Source: Leucosporidium creatinivorum
Lineage: Eukaryota; Basidiomycota; Microbotryomycetes; Leucosporidiales; Leucosporidiaceae
Direction: 5' to 3'
NCBI GenBank assembly: GCA_001600635.1
Contig: BCKL01000039.1
Location: 1-64,000, forward strand
Length of the DNA: 64,000 bases
Position 1 is the first letter of the stretch; each line of letters begins with the position of its first letter. The translations under genes were made by a program, and so were the position numbers. The notes beneath the pieces were generated by a model. The model ran no database searches and was not told where the DNA came from. It worked only from the letters and a program-made list of their open reading frames with translations. Shown here in pieces: positions 21,741 through 33,518 of this stretch.

Positions 21741-22830
21741 TCAAGCCGCCTTCTTCGGCTTCCTCTTCCCACTCGCACTCAACCTAATTCCTGCACCCTT
21801 GTCCTTGCCCTCATTCTCCTTCTCATCCACCTCCATCCCCTCCCCCTCTCCCACCATCACCGAAGGCGCTCTACTTCCCTCCTTCTCCTTCTTCGCCGCT
21901 GGAGGCTGAGGCAACACCGGTGGCGGCGGAGGATTCGGCAGTGAAGCCGCAACGGACTGCAACGCGCGAAACAGGAGCGGATTGAACGCCTCTGCCGGTC
22001 TTTGGGTGTCCTCATCCTCCTCCTCGCCTTCTGCTACTCCTTCTCCCTCCTCACCTTCTTCTCTCGCTCGTTTCCTCTCTCCTCCTTCTCCTCCTTCTGG
22101 TAATGCACCGCCAATAGCCGACTCCATCTGCGTCGAAGCTGCACCAGAAGCAGCGGGAGGGCGAATGTCCCAAGTGTAGAGGGACTCGGGGGACCACGAG
22201 GGCTTGGAATTGCGCAGGAGGGTGAGGGACGAGGAGAGGGCGTGCAGGGAGGTGAGCTATCGGACGTCGGGGTGTTAGCGAGGAAGGAAGAAGGGACCAG
22301 CTTGAGCTGTAGGCGCACCACCCGCTCGTTGATGACGGTGTAGAGGCTTGGGCCTTGGTAAATATTATCGTTAAGAATGTAGTAAGCTGCTGTTGTTGTC
22401 GCTGTACTCCAAATGCAGCTCGTCAGCTCAGCGCGCGCTTTAGATGCTAGCACTCGCTCACCTTCTGTCGGCGAGGTGCGCTCCCTCTTATGAATGATGA
22501 AAAGGCTGGGGCTGGCAGCATGTACAACAGCATACTCTGCACCAACAAACCTCCTGCTCTCCCACTGTATTAGCTCTCTCCCGTGCTCCTCTGCCTCACT
22601 CAGCGAACTCACCTCAGCTCCGCCTCCTCATCGACCCCCTCCATCCCTCCCCTCGAGAACTGCATCTGCATCCTCAACGTCGCATTATTACTCGTCCGAT
22701 CAAAGAAGGGCGACAACACGAAATAATCCATGACCAGTTCGGGACGGAGAGGACCAAAAGCGAGGAGCCATTCCGTGGCGCGCCATTGCAGGTGCGAGAG
22801 GGACGGGGAGGCAGGTGGGAGTGTCGCCAT
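21741..22830 (-). CDS. MED6: Mediator of RNA polymerase II transcription subunit 6
   Basis: Head-module subunit of Mediator, linking activators to RNA polymerase II in the nucleus. Exons (minus): 22613-22830, 22462-22556, 22319-22401, 21741-22256 (303 aa; family 220-300). Conserved order: QWRATEWLLAFGPL, VMDYFVLSPFFDRTSNN, LRMQMQFS, RRFVGAEYAVVHAASPSLF, IIHKRERTSPTE, AAYYILNDNIYQGPSLY, INERVLTSLHALSSSL. The C-terminal half is acidic/Pro-rich and ends with a basic GKRKPKKAA. The exon 2 acceptor (gggagag) is chosen for frame and is the weakest junction. An in-frame ATG 16 codons upstream also exists. Confidence 0.93.
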
Positions 22831-23173
22831 TGGAGCGTGTAGCTCTGTGCGAGCGGCGGAGGAGAGAGACGAGGTCAAGACGAAGAGGCAGGAGGGAGAG
22901 AAGGAACGGGGCGCGTTTCGCTGGAGTTAAGGAGCCGAGGAATTTATTGTGGCACGTCAGGCTCGCTGAGCAACACATGAAAAGTCGCTTGAGCTTCTTC
23001 AGAGCTGGTCGCTAGCTCTCTGCACAATTCGCGAGCTATTCCAGCAGCTCGGCGCTCACAGCTCCCCTCGCCGAACGCTTGCTAATATAGAAGCGGCGTA
23101 TTCCGTTTTCTCATCTGTTGGTACATCAAGCACGGCAATTATTACACGCCTCCATCGACCTTTCCTCGCCGTA
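22831..23173. promoter_or_regulatory. Intergenic, MED6 promoter side
   Basis: About 340 bp between the MED6 start and the 3' end of the ALY/REF gene. GTGTAGCTC lies just upstream of the MED6 ATG. No gene seen. Confidence 0.4.
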
Positions 23174-24696
23174 TCAGGCCATCTCCACATCGCCAGCAGC
23201 AGCAGCATTCGACTCGGCCGAGGTTCCCTGTTCAGCGAGGCCGGGAGAGGAGAGTCAGGTTCTGACTCATGTCGGGGGGGTGAAAGAGAGAAAGAACAGG
23301 AACACGCACAGCAACCACTCCTGCATCCTTCGGTGCCGGCGCGCTCATGAACGCCTCCAACTCGGCATCCAAATCGGCATTCGTCTTGGGCTCCCTCTTC
23401 GCACGGGGCTCGCGCGCTGCTCCACCTCCTCCTCCTCCTCGAGCTGCTTTTCCGCGTCCTCCACCTCCACCACGAGCAAGTCCAGCACCAGCTCCACGAG
23501 GAGCAGAACCTCCTACGCCGCGCTCGTTCGAAGCTCGGGGCCCACGGGGAGCATCGCGAGGAGGTCCTCCGGCGCCGGCGGAACGACGACGGTTCGAGGC
23601 GCTGTAGATAGAACGGAGGTCAGCAAGGTGCACGAATGAATGTCGACTCAACAGGGAGAGGAACCCAACTCACGGATCCTCGAGACGAGCCATCAGGCTT
23701 CCGGGCGCGAGCTGCCCGCGCTCGCTGCCTCGGTTGAGGTGGTAATCAAACTCGACGGTGATCTCCTTGCCTGTGTATCCTCAAGGTCAGCCAGCTATAC
23801 GCCGGCGAGCTGGCGCACAGAAACGCACCCTTAGCCAACGCGCCATCGAACGCCTCCTTGGCCTGCGCTGCATGGTCCTCGCTGGTGTAGGTGACCCACG
23901 CAACTCCGAGCGAGCGGCCAGACTTGTCGAACTGGGGTGTGTTGTTAGGTCGTAGAGTGCGCCGAGGGAGGTTTAGGAGGGTGGAGGAGACAAGCAAGTG
24001 TAAGCGTTGGGCCTGGGTGCACTCGCTGGATGCTGTAGCCTAGGCGCCTGCGCGAGAGCATCATGGTGACCTGCTGAGGGATGAAGATGTCGCGTACATT
24101 GATCTTCGGCCCGCTTGCGATGGGTCCGATTTGGGCGAAGAGGAGCTGGTTGCGGGCAGGGTCAGCGAGCAGTCTCCAGCTTCCGTACAGCAGACGAACC
24201 CACCTCAAGCTCCCTCTCCGACACCTCATAGTGCACATTGGTGATCTTGAGCTTGGCCGACTTGCCCTCCTGCTGCTTGGATCCGGTGTAGGAAGGGCGG
24301 TTGTCGGAGGAGGAGGCGGGCGCCGTCTGCTTGTTGCTGTACATGTCATGCTTCCAGCTTCCTCCTTCGGGGCGCTGTGATAGATGAAGAGAGGTCAGCA
24401 ACTCTAGGGGACCAGCTGGGGGTGTAAGAGAGCAGCGACGTCGACAGTCGAGCTGACGCGGCGGGAATGGCTCTCAGTGCTGCCAGAGAAGTGCAGCTGC
24501 CTCGCCGACTTGGTGCGAGTGTGCCCGATGTGATGCATAGCTGCTGCTCTGCTCCAGAGATGCTTGAACTCACGCTGTAAGGAGAACCGCGAGCCTGAGC
24601 TCCTCCGCTGGTGCGCCTGTTACCCGACGAGGAGGAGGGTCCTTCATCCTGAGCGTGAACCTGTCCGAGGGTACGCGAGAGTAGAGAGGAAGACAT
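23174..24696 (-). CDS. YRA1: ALY/REF mRNA export factor (Yra1/THOC4-like)
   Basis: Nuclear RNA-binding adaptor that hands spliced mRNA to the Mex67 export receptor as part of TREX. Exons (minus): 24574-24696, 24204-24374, 24098-24145, 23829-23931, 23674-23770, 23310-23601, 23174-23227 (295 aa). One RRM: AKLKITNVHYEVSERELE, LLFAQIGPIASGPKI, FDKSGRSLGVAWVTYTS, KEITVEFDYH. RG-rich segments follow (GGGGGRGKAARGGGGGG), then the family C-box DLDAELEAFM and an acidic end DVEMA. The last intron is needed to reach that end. Introns 1 (199 nt) and 3 (166 nt) are longer than average; a long intron that regulates the gene is known in yeast YRA1, but these look ordinary. Confidence 0.93.
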
Positions 24697-24884
24697 TGCT
24701 GTAGTTCGGTAGAACTGAGTAGTCAAGTGATAGGGCGGGAGGGAGACCCTTCTGAGCTGACAGCGCGCGCACCTCTTGCCCTCTCCCACATCCCTCGTTA
24801 CCCGACTCGCTTCTTTCACCTCCGCCCGTACCAACTACCTCGGAGGGTACATATCGACCTACAGCAGAACAGCCCTACGCAGCC
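24697..24884. promoter_or_regulatory. Divergent promoter between ALY/REF and SNX3
   Basis: A 188-bp region separates two divergent start codons and so must hold both promoters. CGACCTACAGCAG sits about 30 bp upstream of the SNX3 ATG. Confidence 0.5.
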
Positions 24885-26058
24885 ATGTCGGGCACCATCG
24901 CCCCCTCCTCTGGCCACCCTCCCTTCGCCCGCGCCTCTCTCCCTTCTTCCACCTCATTCTCCAACTCATTCCCTTCCACTTCCTTGTTTTCTGGCGGAGG
25001 TACTAGCCCTTACGTCACCGACCAACAACCCCCCCTCCGCGAATCCTCCTTCAACAAGACTCATCCCCAGTCACCCCAGCAGGGCGAACCCAGGGGTCAA
25101 ACGCTCGAAGAGATGTACAGCGCGCCAGAGAATACCCTCGAGATTGAAGTGAGGGAGCCGAGGACGCAAGGTGAGTTCCAACAACGAGCAGAAACGGACC
25201 GTGGGAACGGTTTCGGCGCCGAGTTGCAAGCAGGCGCTCGAGTGGGGGACCCTCGGCGCTTCGCAAAACTACGGGTCGCTTGAGGACCTCGAGAGCTTGA
25301 TGGGACTGTGCTGTACACGTCACAAGGGGCCTACAGGGCTGCAGCGCGCTCGGCCAAAGGTTCTCGACGTTCGCTTCGGGCCCTTGGACTAACTGGATTC
25401 CGCCCTTCCACAGAGTTCGGTCGCAAGATGTACACGGACTACGAGATCATGTGCCGCGTTCGTGCTTTCCCTCCCGCCTTCTCCCGGTCTTCACTGACCC
25501 TCAGACCCCATCTCAGACCAACATCCCGGCCTTCCGCGTGCGCTACTCCTCCGTCCGCCGCCGCTACTCCGACTTTGAAGCCTTCCGCGATATCCTCGAG
25601 AGGGAGTCTACTCGCGTCAACATCCCTCAGCTGCCTGGCAAGGTGTTCAGTGGGAGGTGAGTCGTCTTCGCCATGGCTGAAACGCCGAGGAGCATAGCTG
25701 ACTGACAAGTGCACGGTACTCCAGGTTCACCGACGAGGTCATCGAGGCTCGTCGTGAGGGGTTGGAGAGGTTCTTGCAGATTGTTGCGGGTCATCCTTTG
25801 CTCCAGGTGAGTTTTGAGCCTTTGACTCGTGCTCTCGGCGCTCTTGCTGATCACCTGCCTGCTCTCGCCTCGCTCGTTCTTCCTACCATCTTCTACCGCC
25901 CATCATCCCTCCCCACCGTCACTTCATATCCCGGCCGGCCCCCTTTGACTCATTGGACGAATCTTGCCAATCGCTTCCCTCCAACCAAACAGACCGGCTC
26001 CAAAGTTCTCTGCGCCTTCCTCCAGGACCCTAGCTGGAACCGCAACGACTACTCGTAG
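24885..26058 (+). CDS. SNX3: Sorting nexin-3 (Grd19-like PX domain protein)
   Basis: Endosomal PX protein that binds PI3P and, with retromer, recycles membrane proteins. Exons: 24885-25170, 25414-25457, 25517-25656, 25725-25806, 25993-26058 (205 aa; family about 160-200). PX domain from about residue 84: [52 protein letters not shown] (RRYSDF is the PI3P-contact motif), [32 protein letters not shown]. Introns 1 (243 nt) and 4 (186 nt) are long. Exon 2 ends at a GTTCGT donor, fixed by the conserved CRTNIPAF join. A 93-bp copy of the exon 1/intron 1 boundary lies downstream at 26703-26795. Confidence 0.95.
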
Positions 26059-26389
26059 TCTGTTCGCCCCCTCCCTGGTCCACTCCGTCCAAAACGAACC
26101 GACTTCCTCCCTCTCGCCAACCGCCCTCGCTTGCCTTCCGTTTGTTGTATAGCAGGTCAGTCCCTCCTCCCTCGCTCTCTCTCTCTTTCCCACCCCACTT
26201 CTCGGCCGCCAGAGCTGATCCCTGCTCCCTCACAGATCCCCTCCCCTCCCCTCGCTCGCTGGCTTCTTCCATTCCTATCAAATGGTCCAACCTCAAGCCT
26301 GTCTCTCGCTCTGTGCCCTTCTTTACCTTCCCTCCCCCGGCTTCGTGATTGCTATGCCAGTTCCGCCGTTTTCGCTTCACTTCGAGGAT

Positions 26390-26416
26390 GAGAGAGAGCG
26401 AGAGAGAGAGAGAGAG
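26390..26416. repeat. GA simple sequence repeat
   Basis: A run of GA dinucleotides broken once by GC. Simple microsatellite in intergenic DNA. Confidence 0.9.
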
Positions 26417-26702
26417 CACAGGAGCCGAGCGGCGAGCGGCGAGCGCCGATTCGAACGCCGAGGGCAGAAAGATTGGCGGAGTTCCTGCGCCCTGCGCGAG
26501 GCGTGCTGCAGTTGGTGGCTTCCTCTCGCGCTCAAACGAACCAATGTGCTCGTGTATCCACAAGACTGCAGCCATTTCGGCATCTCCCTCCCACCTTCGA
26601 GCATCGTCCCTCGACCTTCGCCATCTCTCCCATTCCAGCAGAGCGGGCCCTCGAGTCGCGCGTGGTTCCGGGCTGATGAGATATATCAAGAGCAAAATCG
26701 AT

Positions 26703-26795
26703 AATACCCTGGAGATTGAAGTGAGGGAGCCGAGGACGCAAGGTGAGTTCCAACAACGAGCAGAAACGCACCGTGGGAACGGATTCAGCGCCGAG
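26703..26795 (+). pseudogene. Duplicated fragment of SNX3 exon 1/intron 1
   Basis: This 93-bp stretch matches 25131-25223 with about four mismatches and no gap. It carries the last 40 bases of SNX3 exon 1 ([13 protein letters not shown]), the GTGAGT donor and the first 53 bases of intron 1, in the same orientation, 1572 bp downstream of the original. Because intron sequence is included, it arose by DNA duplication and not by retroposition. No acceptor or further PX exon follows, so it is a dead fragment. Confidence 0.9.
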
Positions 26796-27190
26796 CTTCA
26801 ATGGAGCGGGCTTGTGCAAGGCTCCAGCGCTCGAGCACCAAAAAAGTGCTGGATCGTAGCACGCAGGCTAGTCCAAAAACACTGAGGACTCTCCGGTCCT
26901 TCTCTTCCACGAAGCCCGGCGCGAACCGAGCCGAGCCGAGCGAGTCTCGTATTCTCCCTCGCTCTTCGGACTGGACATGAGTAGGTCGATCGAGCTACTG
27001 TTACACACAGCCTACACAGCCAGCGACGCCCTTTGACAAAGTATTACGGGCACCGACGAGTACAGACAGGAAGAGGGGATAGGAAAGGGGAAGGCCAAAA
27101 GCTCGAAGGCAGCTTGCCGCGTGAAGAAGATCGAATGAGAGAAAAGAAGAGAGAGCCAGAGCCAGAAAGTTGTCCGTGTCGTCCACACTC

Positions 27191-30100
27191 CTAACGCGAG
27201 CCTGCAGCAAAGCGATTCCTCTCCGTCTCGATGAGGACTTCGCCGAGCTGGTGATCGCGCCGACGAGCGCCGGTGACCTGTCCTTCCAGGGTCCTGCGCG
27301 ACGGAGAGCGATGTCAGCTAACGCACATCGACAAACAGAGCCAACTCGAACGCACTTGATAGTATCCCCCAGCTCGGCGACCCTCTCCTTAGCGCCCTGC
27401 CTCTCCCTCTTAACCTTCTCCTCCGCAGCCCTCAACCTCGCCTCCAACTCCCTCAGTCTAGCCTCCCACTTGCCCTCCGCCACGCCGACCTTTTTACGCG
27501 CATCGCCGAGCTTCTCCTCCGCACTGGCGAGCTGAGCTTGAGTTGCTGCGAGACGCCGCTCGGCGGTGGAGGCGCGGGTGGTGAGAACCGAGAGCTTGGC
27601 CGCGGTAGAAGGGTCAGACGAGGAGGTGGAGCGGAGTGAGGTGATTTGCGCTTGGAGGTCGTTGTTGAGGGCCTGCGGGAGGGAGCGAAGGTCAGCGAGC
27701 TGCGAGAGCCGAAAAGGGAGAGCAAGGTTCAGCGGACTCACCTTGGCCGAATCGACCTCGGTCTGCTTCGTGTTGACGCGCTGGCGCCACTGCCGCTGAG
27801 TCTCGGTTGCGGCCTTGATGGAAGCCTCGAAGCGGTCGAGCTGCTTAAGGCGCGAGTCCTGCTGGCGTTTGAGGGCACTGCGATAGACACGGGCTGGTCA
27901 GCGATGAAGGCGAAGAGAAGTGCAACTAGGAACTCACGCGAACTGATCGCCAAACTTGCTCTCGATCTCCTTGGTGCGCCGTTCAAAGGTGAGCTGGATC
28001 TGGTTGACGCCCTTGAGGCGCGAGATGAGGCTGTCGTGGAAGACGCTGAAGTTGGCGAATGGCTTGGGCTCGGCTTGGCCAGGCTTGCGCTGTATGATGG
28101 AAAGCGAAAGTCAGCCATCGAGGCCGATGCGAAGGTCAAGCGGCTTCGACTCACCGGCGCCGAAGAGACGATCTTGTCCATGTACTGGTAAATGGTGAGG
28201 AGGAGGGTGTTGCGCTCGGTAAGCTGGTCGCGGTACTGGTTCTCGGTGCGGCTAAGGGCGCGGTGGTCGGTGTTGAGCTGATCCTCGACAACTCGAAGCC
28301 GGTCGCGAGCGGCCGAGAGCTCGTCTTGAGTGTCGCGGAGGGACTGCGAGGGTATACAGTGAGTCGGAGATATTCATAGGAGAGCATCCGAACGCACCTT
28401 GGACGTCGAATCATACTTGTCGGTGAGGCTGAGCCGAGTCTGAGTCTGAGCGGCGAGCTGAGTCGCGAGGTCCTTGTTCTCGGAGTGCTGTGGAAGCGAA
28501 GAAGCTCAGCTCGACTCGTCACCCCCATGAGAAAAGTCAAACTCACGAGCGTCGCCAAATCCATCTCCTTCTCCCTCAAAGCCTTGTTCTTCTCCTCGAG
28601 CTCCTCCGCCAGCTTCTTGAGGTCCTCCTGACACCTCGAGAGATCGCGCTTGGTCCTATCGAGTTCCAGCTCGAGGGCGAAACGATCGCTCGTGCTCTCC
28701 TCACCTTGTCGGCGGGAGGAAGCTTCGAGGCCGTTAAGAGCGTCTTGAAGGGATTGGAGGTCAGACTCGCGGACGGTGAGGAGGGACTTGATGTGCGTGA
28801 CCTCCGTCTGAGCGAGAGCAGCGTTCTGTTGATTCGAGAACATCAGCTCTAGATCCAACACGAGCAAGCACGCGACTCACCTTCGTCGCGGTATCCAACG
28901 ACCTCTGCCACTTGTGCTCCTCGTCCCTCCTCTGCCTATTCCACTCCTGGCGATCCAAATCCCTCTCCTCCTCCTCCTTTCTCAACGCCCTCATGATCTC
29001 GACCGCCTCATCCTCCAACCGCCGCTTGGCCTCCAAGTCGGCACGGCCCTTCTCCTCCAATTCGGCAGTACGGAGCGCGAGCTCCTCGACCTTCTCCCGC
29101 AGATGTCGGTTCTCGGTGACGGAGGATTCGTGCTGAATGTTGATTTCGCCGAGTCGGGATTTGGTGGTGGACAGTTTCTGTTTGAGGAGAGAGTAGGAAG
29201 GGGGGGGGGGGGTCAGTAGGCGAGCTCAGCCGCGGGACAAGTCAAGCCGAGCTTACCTCCTTCAGCGAGACGACGACCTGCTCATGCAGCGACTGCTTAT
29301 TCTCGAGCTCCTTGTCGACAGCGTCCAAGTCGGTCTCGAGATTCTTGATGCGATCGTCCTTCTCGTCCGCCTCCTCCTCCAGAGTCGAGACGAGGGCGCC
29401 GAGCTATGAGATGTCGAAGACAGAGTGAGCAATCGTGTCGCCTCTGCAGCAAAGGCGAAGCTCACCTTCTTGAGATCCTCAGTGAGCAGATCGACCTCCT
29501 CTGCATCAGCAATCATCTCTGCCTCCTTCTTGCCGAGCTCGGCCATGAGCGCCTCAATCTTGGTCGCTAGTTCCTCAACGTCGTTCTCCTTCTCCTCGAG
29601 GATCTGCGTATAATGCAACAGATCATCAGCAAGCGTCCACCGATTCCGAGTACGACGCCAAGAGGCCTGGACTCACCTCCCTCGCCTCGGCTTCACGATC
29701 CTGCGCCTCCTCGACGGTAGCCTTCCACTTCTCGTCATTCTCCTCCAGCGCACCTTGATGATCCGCATCGCGCTGGTCGACCTCGGCGAGTAGCTCTTCG
29801 ATCTCGCGCTCCTTCTCGGCGAGTTGGCCTTCGAGTTCCTCGAGTTGAAGAGCGTGTCGAGTGGCGCGGTCGCGGTGTTCTCCGAGTTCCTGTCGTCAAA
29901 GAAGCGTCAGCGACTCGACTCGACAGCTTAGGAAGGAAGACCACACCGCTCACCTCCTCCAACTCCTCCCTCGTCTTCTCGCTCCCCTCGCTCCCCCTCC
30001 TCCGACTCCGATCACTATTTCTCTGCAGCTGCTCCACTTCCTCCTCCATGCGGAACAGGTCATGCTTGAGCGCTTCGACCTCCTCGCGCAGGGCGTCCTT

Positions 30101-31731
30101 CTCGTCATTGCGAGCCGAGAGCATGGTGACTTGCGCGGTGATTTGCGAGCGGAGGGAGGTGTTGTCCTGTGGGGACGAGTGGGTCAGTGGGGTCGGAAGA
30201 TGTACAACGAAAATTGAACACACCTGCTCCAGATCCCCGAGCTTCCTCTCCAACCTCTCCACATCCCTCTTTCCCCCTCCTCCCCCACCTCGGCCGCTCC
30301 TATCCCCGAACGCGCTACTATCATCCCCCTCCCTCGCCTGCGCCAACTGATCCTGCGCCTCATCCAGCATATCCTGAGTACTCCTCAGCTCATTCCTCAA
30401 GTCGTCCGCTTCTCCCAGAGCATCTTCTCGAGCGTCCCGTTCGGCGTCGAGTTCGGAGCGGAGGCGTGAGATCTCGGCCTGTGCAGTGAGGGATGGTCAG
30501 CGAGGTCGAAAGAGAAGAGAGCAAAAGGACACACCCTAGCGTCCTCCCCATCCCACTCATCCACTCTCCTCCTCTTGATCGAATCCCTCAACTCCTTCAA
30601 CTCCCTCGCCTGCTCTTTGACCCTCCCCTCCAACACCTCCCTATCCTCCCTCTCCCTCTCCCCCAAATCCCTCCTCCTAATCAACTCTTTCTCCAACTCT
30701 CTCTCCCTCTTCCCCGCTCTTGCTGCCCCTCCCGCACCACTCCTCAGCGCCGAATCCCTCTCCCTCGTCAAGTTCTCAATCGCCCGATTCCCCTCGAGCA
30801 AGAGCTTCTTATACCGCTTGAGCTCGGTCCGGAGCGTTTGGAACTCGACTTTGAGTTGGATGTTCTCCCTTAGGGCGAGGTCGATTTGGTCGGGAGCGAG
30901 GCGTTCGAGTCGTTGTTCGTAGAAGTGGATCTTGAGCTTGAGGTCAAAGTTCTCCTTCTTGAACTCGTCGATGACCTGTAGTAGTATCGGGACAGAGATT
31001 AGTAGTCGAATCTCGAGAGTGAGTGAGAAACTACACACCTTCTCCTGCTCCCTCAAAGTCATGTTCTGCCCCACCCCTCCTCCTCCCTTCTTCTTGATCC
31101 CCGCACCATTGACTCCAGCCCCTTTAGCCCCACTCCACCTTGCCGAATCCCTACTCTCATCCATATTCAACTCCCTGAGCATACCACTCTGCTCCCCACT
31201 ATCCTCGCCCGAGCGGGAATTGCCATGCTGTCCCAAGTCGACGAGGGAGGAAGGGAGGGGGCGACGAGGTTGGGGTTGAGGGGAAGGTGCGGTGGTAGCT
31301 TGAGTCGAAGCTGAGGGGTAACGAGAAGCCGAGGAAGTTGGTCGGGAGGAGGAGGAAGCTGGAGGACGAGAGACGGCGGAGGGAGCGGGACGCGTCTGTT
31401 GCTGCTGGTGAGAGGAAGGGAGGATGTTGTAGCCTTCTTCATCGCCTGTACCCGAGTCCCCTCCTCCTCCCCCATCTGGCATCTCCTCTTCATCTAGGAT
31501 AGAACTCTCCTCTTCTGCATACTGCTCCCTTCCCTTGCCCTTCTGCTGCTGCTGCTGCCATCTCCCCCCTTCCTGCTGCTCCTCGTCCTCATCCTCTGAA
31601 CGAAAGCTCGGCGCTACACTCCCCAACGTAATCCCTCCCATCGTAACCCCTCCTCCTAGCCTCGAATCAGCCCCCGCATCACTCGAATCAAACGACTCGA
31701 GCCCTTGCATCAGCGCAGCGCTCGACGCCAT
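27191..31731 (-). CDS. Cnn1N-domain coiled-coil protein, spindle pole body / microtubule-organising centre (Mto1/Pcp1/ApsB type)
   Basis: Long (1220 aa) coiled-coil protein that probably recruits gamma-tubulin complexes. Fifteen exons (minus): 31039-31731, 30535-30975, 30224-30478, 29954-30166, 29677-29889, 29466-29603, 29257-29403, 28881-29177, 28547-28825, 28398-28487, 28155-28343, 27938-28089, 27742-27877, 27356-27672, 27191-27293. After a Ser/Gln-rich head, residues about 223-260 carry the centrosomin motif 1 (MTLREQEKVIDEFKKENF, DLKLKIHFYEQRLE). From there to about residue 900 the protein is heptad-rich coiled coil. A less helical block (ERNTLLLTIYQYMDKIV, PKPFANFSVFHDSLISRLKG) follows, then more coiled coil to the end. 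Gamma-tubulin binding is known for the Cnn1 motif; the exact fungal orthologue is uncertain. Confidence 0.93.
29200..29212. repeat. Poly-G run in an intron of the Cnn1N gene
   Basis: A run of about 12 G bases (pyrimidine-rich C run on the coding strand) just upstream of the acceptor of exon 8. Such runs are prone to sequencing and slippage errors. Confidence 0.85.
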
Positions 31732-32142
31732 GGCTCAGCGTCCAGCGAGTGTTTGTTGACCGATTGGGTCGACTACAGAGTGTGGAGGATGGCGAGGGAT
31801 CGTAATCCGGTAGTTGTAGTCTAGTAGAGCCCGTTGGAAGCCCGTAGGCGCGCCGAGAAGAGAAACGAGGTAAGAGTTGGAGGCGAAGGAGTGGAGACGA
31901 GCTGCTCGCGACCAAGTCCGCCAGTCGAATAGGAGTCTCTCGGCGTTGTAGCGTCTTTCTCGTTCCTATCGTCGAGAGACGCTCTGTGATCAAGCACAAC
32001 AAACCAGTGTTGTATTGTGAGGTCGCTACTAACGTGTAAGTCGAAAGCTCGGCGGAAGGACAGTGAGATGGTTGAAGAGACAGGTTGTGAAGGGCTACAT
32101 GGGTGTGTGTGGGTGGCTAACAATATTGAGATGATCTAGGAT
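31732..32142. promoter_or_regulatory. Upstream region of the Cnn1N gene
   Basis: About 410 bp between the Cnn1N start and the 3' end of the SUR7-like gene, both minus. GGTAGTTGTAGTCTAGTAG near 31810 and CGACTACAGAG near 31768 are visible; no gene. Confidence 0.4.
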
Positions 32143-33518
32143 CTACTTCCTAGGGATCCTCGAATCAGTGCGTCCCGTGCAGCCTGCACAGATCATCGCC
32201 TCGGTCAGCTCCCAAGTTCTCGGCGCTACTTCTGCGTTCTCCAGCAAGCTCAAGCCACTCACAAGCGATACTGAAAGGCAACACGGCAAAGATGATGGCC
32301 GCCGCCGCTCCCCAGAGAAGCCAAAGCGCATTGCCATAAGCGACATCAATGCCGAGGTCGACGTTGTTGGCCACTTGGACGTCCGAGATGGCCGAGATAA
32401 TGCGCGAGAAGATGACCGTGTAGATGACCTAATGAACGAGGTGAAACGAAGTGGCGGTCAGCTCAAGGGTATCAGGACAAAGGCTCGAAAGACGACTTAC
32501 GAGGCCAATGGCAAGAGCGAGCGCCGAGATGAGAGCAAGGATAGCGCCGAGGACGTAAGCACCCTTATGCGCGATAAATCCAATGAGCATGCAAAGGGCG
32601 GTGGCGATAGCTCCCACGAAAACGAGGTAAGACTGTCGAAGCAGGCCTCGGGCCGGACGGTCAGCTCAGCGCTCCTCCTCCTCCCGCTCTCATCCATCAC
32701 TCAACTCACGGCAGCAGTAGTGAACCTCCCCAGGTACTCATCCGCCGTAAACACACTATCCGGCAAAATCGTCTGCAGGGGCTCGACAAACTTGGTCGGC
32801 GAATCCCCGAGCAGGACGGCGGCAGGTTGGATGGCGGACCCGAAGGAGCGGGTGGTGCAGTAGGAGCGCTCGGAGCCTATATCGCCGTTGGTGGCGCAGT
32901 AGTCTGTTCCATCACACGAGCTGTCAGTTCAGCACCACGAGCAGAACGCAAGGCAGCTTGGCGAGGAAAGAAGAAGCAAGCAAGCAAGCAAGCCGGAACT
33001 CACTCCAAATCCCAAACTCATAGTTCTTCCTCAGTCCATCATGCGTGCCATTATTCCCCCTCGTCTTGTACGTCGACGCAGTGTTATACAAGCCCGTAAC
33101 ATTAGCCATCCCGGTATCGAGGTGCTCGGCGATAGCGGCGCCGAGGCCTGAGGTGCCGATGGTGACGATCCGGAGGTGGCGGGTGACGATGGAGGTCTCA
33201 ATTTGACCGATCTAAGTTGTTGCAGAAGAGTAGAGCGTGAGTGTCAGCGATGGAGAGAGTGGGGCAGGCGAAACGGCTAGCTTACCTCGCCGAAAATGAG
33301 GAGGACGACGGCGCTGTGCGGGTGTAGGAGGTTAGCTGTGCGTCCTACATACCCTCCGCTAGCTGCCTCTGCTCCGCCACCTCGTCTCCCACCCTCCTCG
33401 TCGAAAACCCGCCGCGTCCCGCATCCAGAGCCTCTCTCTCGCTCGCTTTCCCATACCTGGTGCTGCAGACTTACGCTACCGAGAGCAGAGTTGCGAATCC
33501 AGCGCAAAAGTTGACCAT
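32143..33518 (-). CDS. SUR7/PalI-family four-pass membrane protein
   Basis: Plasma-membrane protein of the SUR7/PalI family, linked in yeasts to eisosomes, cell-wall integrity or pH signalling. Exons (minus): 33475-33518, 33286-33313, 33004-33211, 32710-32903, 32501-32632, 32263-32428, 32143-32183 (270 aa). First membrane segment: FCAGFATLLSVAAVVLLIFG. A large loop follows with NVTGLYNTAS, then YEFGIWNYC (the family GxW..YC motif, formed across an intron). Three further hydrophobic segments: YLVFVGAIATALCMLIGFIA, AYVLGAILALISALALAIGL and LWLLWGAAAAIIFAVLPFSI; a short Cys tail ends CCTGRTD. The last intron and 41-nt exon are supported by that tail. Intron 3 contains a short AAGC repeat (about 32974-32993). 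Confidence 0.88.
32974..32993. repeat. AAGC tetranucleotide repeat in an intron of the SUR7-like gene
   Basis: About five AAGC units in tandem, within intron 3 near its donor. Confidence 0.85.

Larger units (their letters stand above)
26059..27190. other. Intergenic 1.1 kb, tail-to-tail, with a GA run and an SNX3 fragment
   Basis: Between the 3' ends of SNX3 and the Cnn1N gene. It contains a pyrimidine-rich stretch just after SNX3, a GA simple repeat (26390-26416), GAGCGGCGAGCGGCGAGCGCC-like short repeats near 26430 and the SNX3 fragment. No intact gene recognised. Confidence 0.6.

Noticed and set aside
23347-23607. Pro/Ala/Arg-rich open frame on the plus strand
   Set aside because: It is the antisense of the RG-rich part of the ALY/REF gene.
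32168-32863. 231-codon open frame on the plus strand
   Set aside because: It lies opposite the SUR7-like gene, runs through that gene's introns and lacks any conserved pattern.
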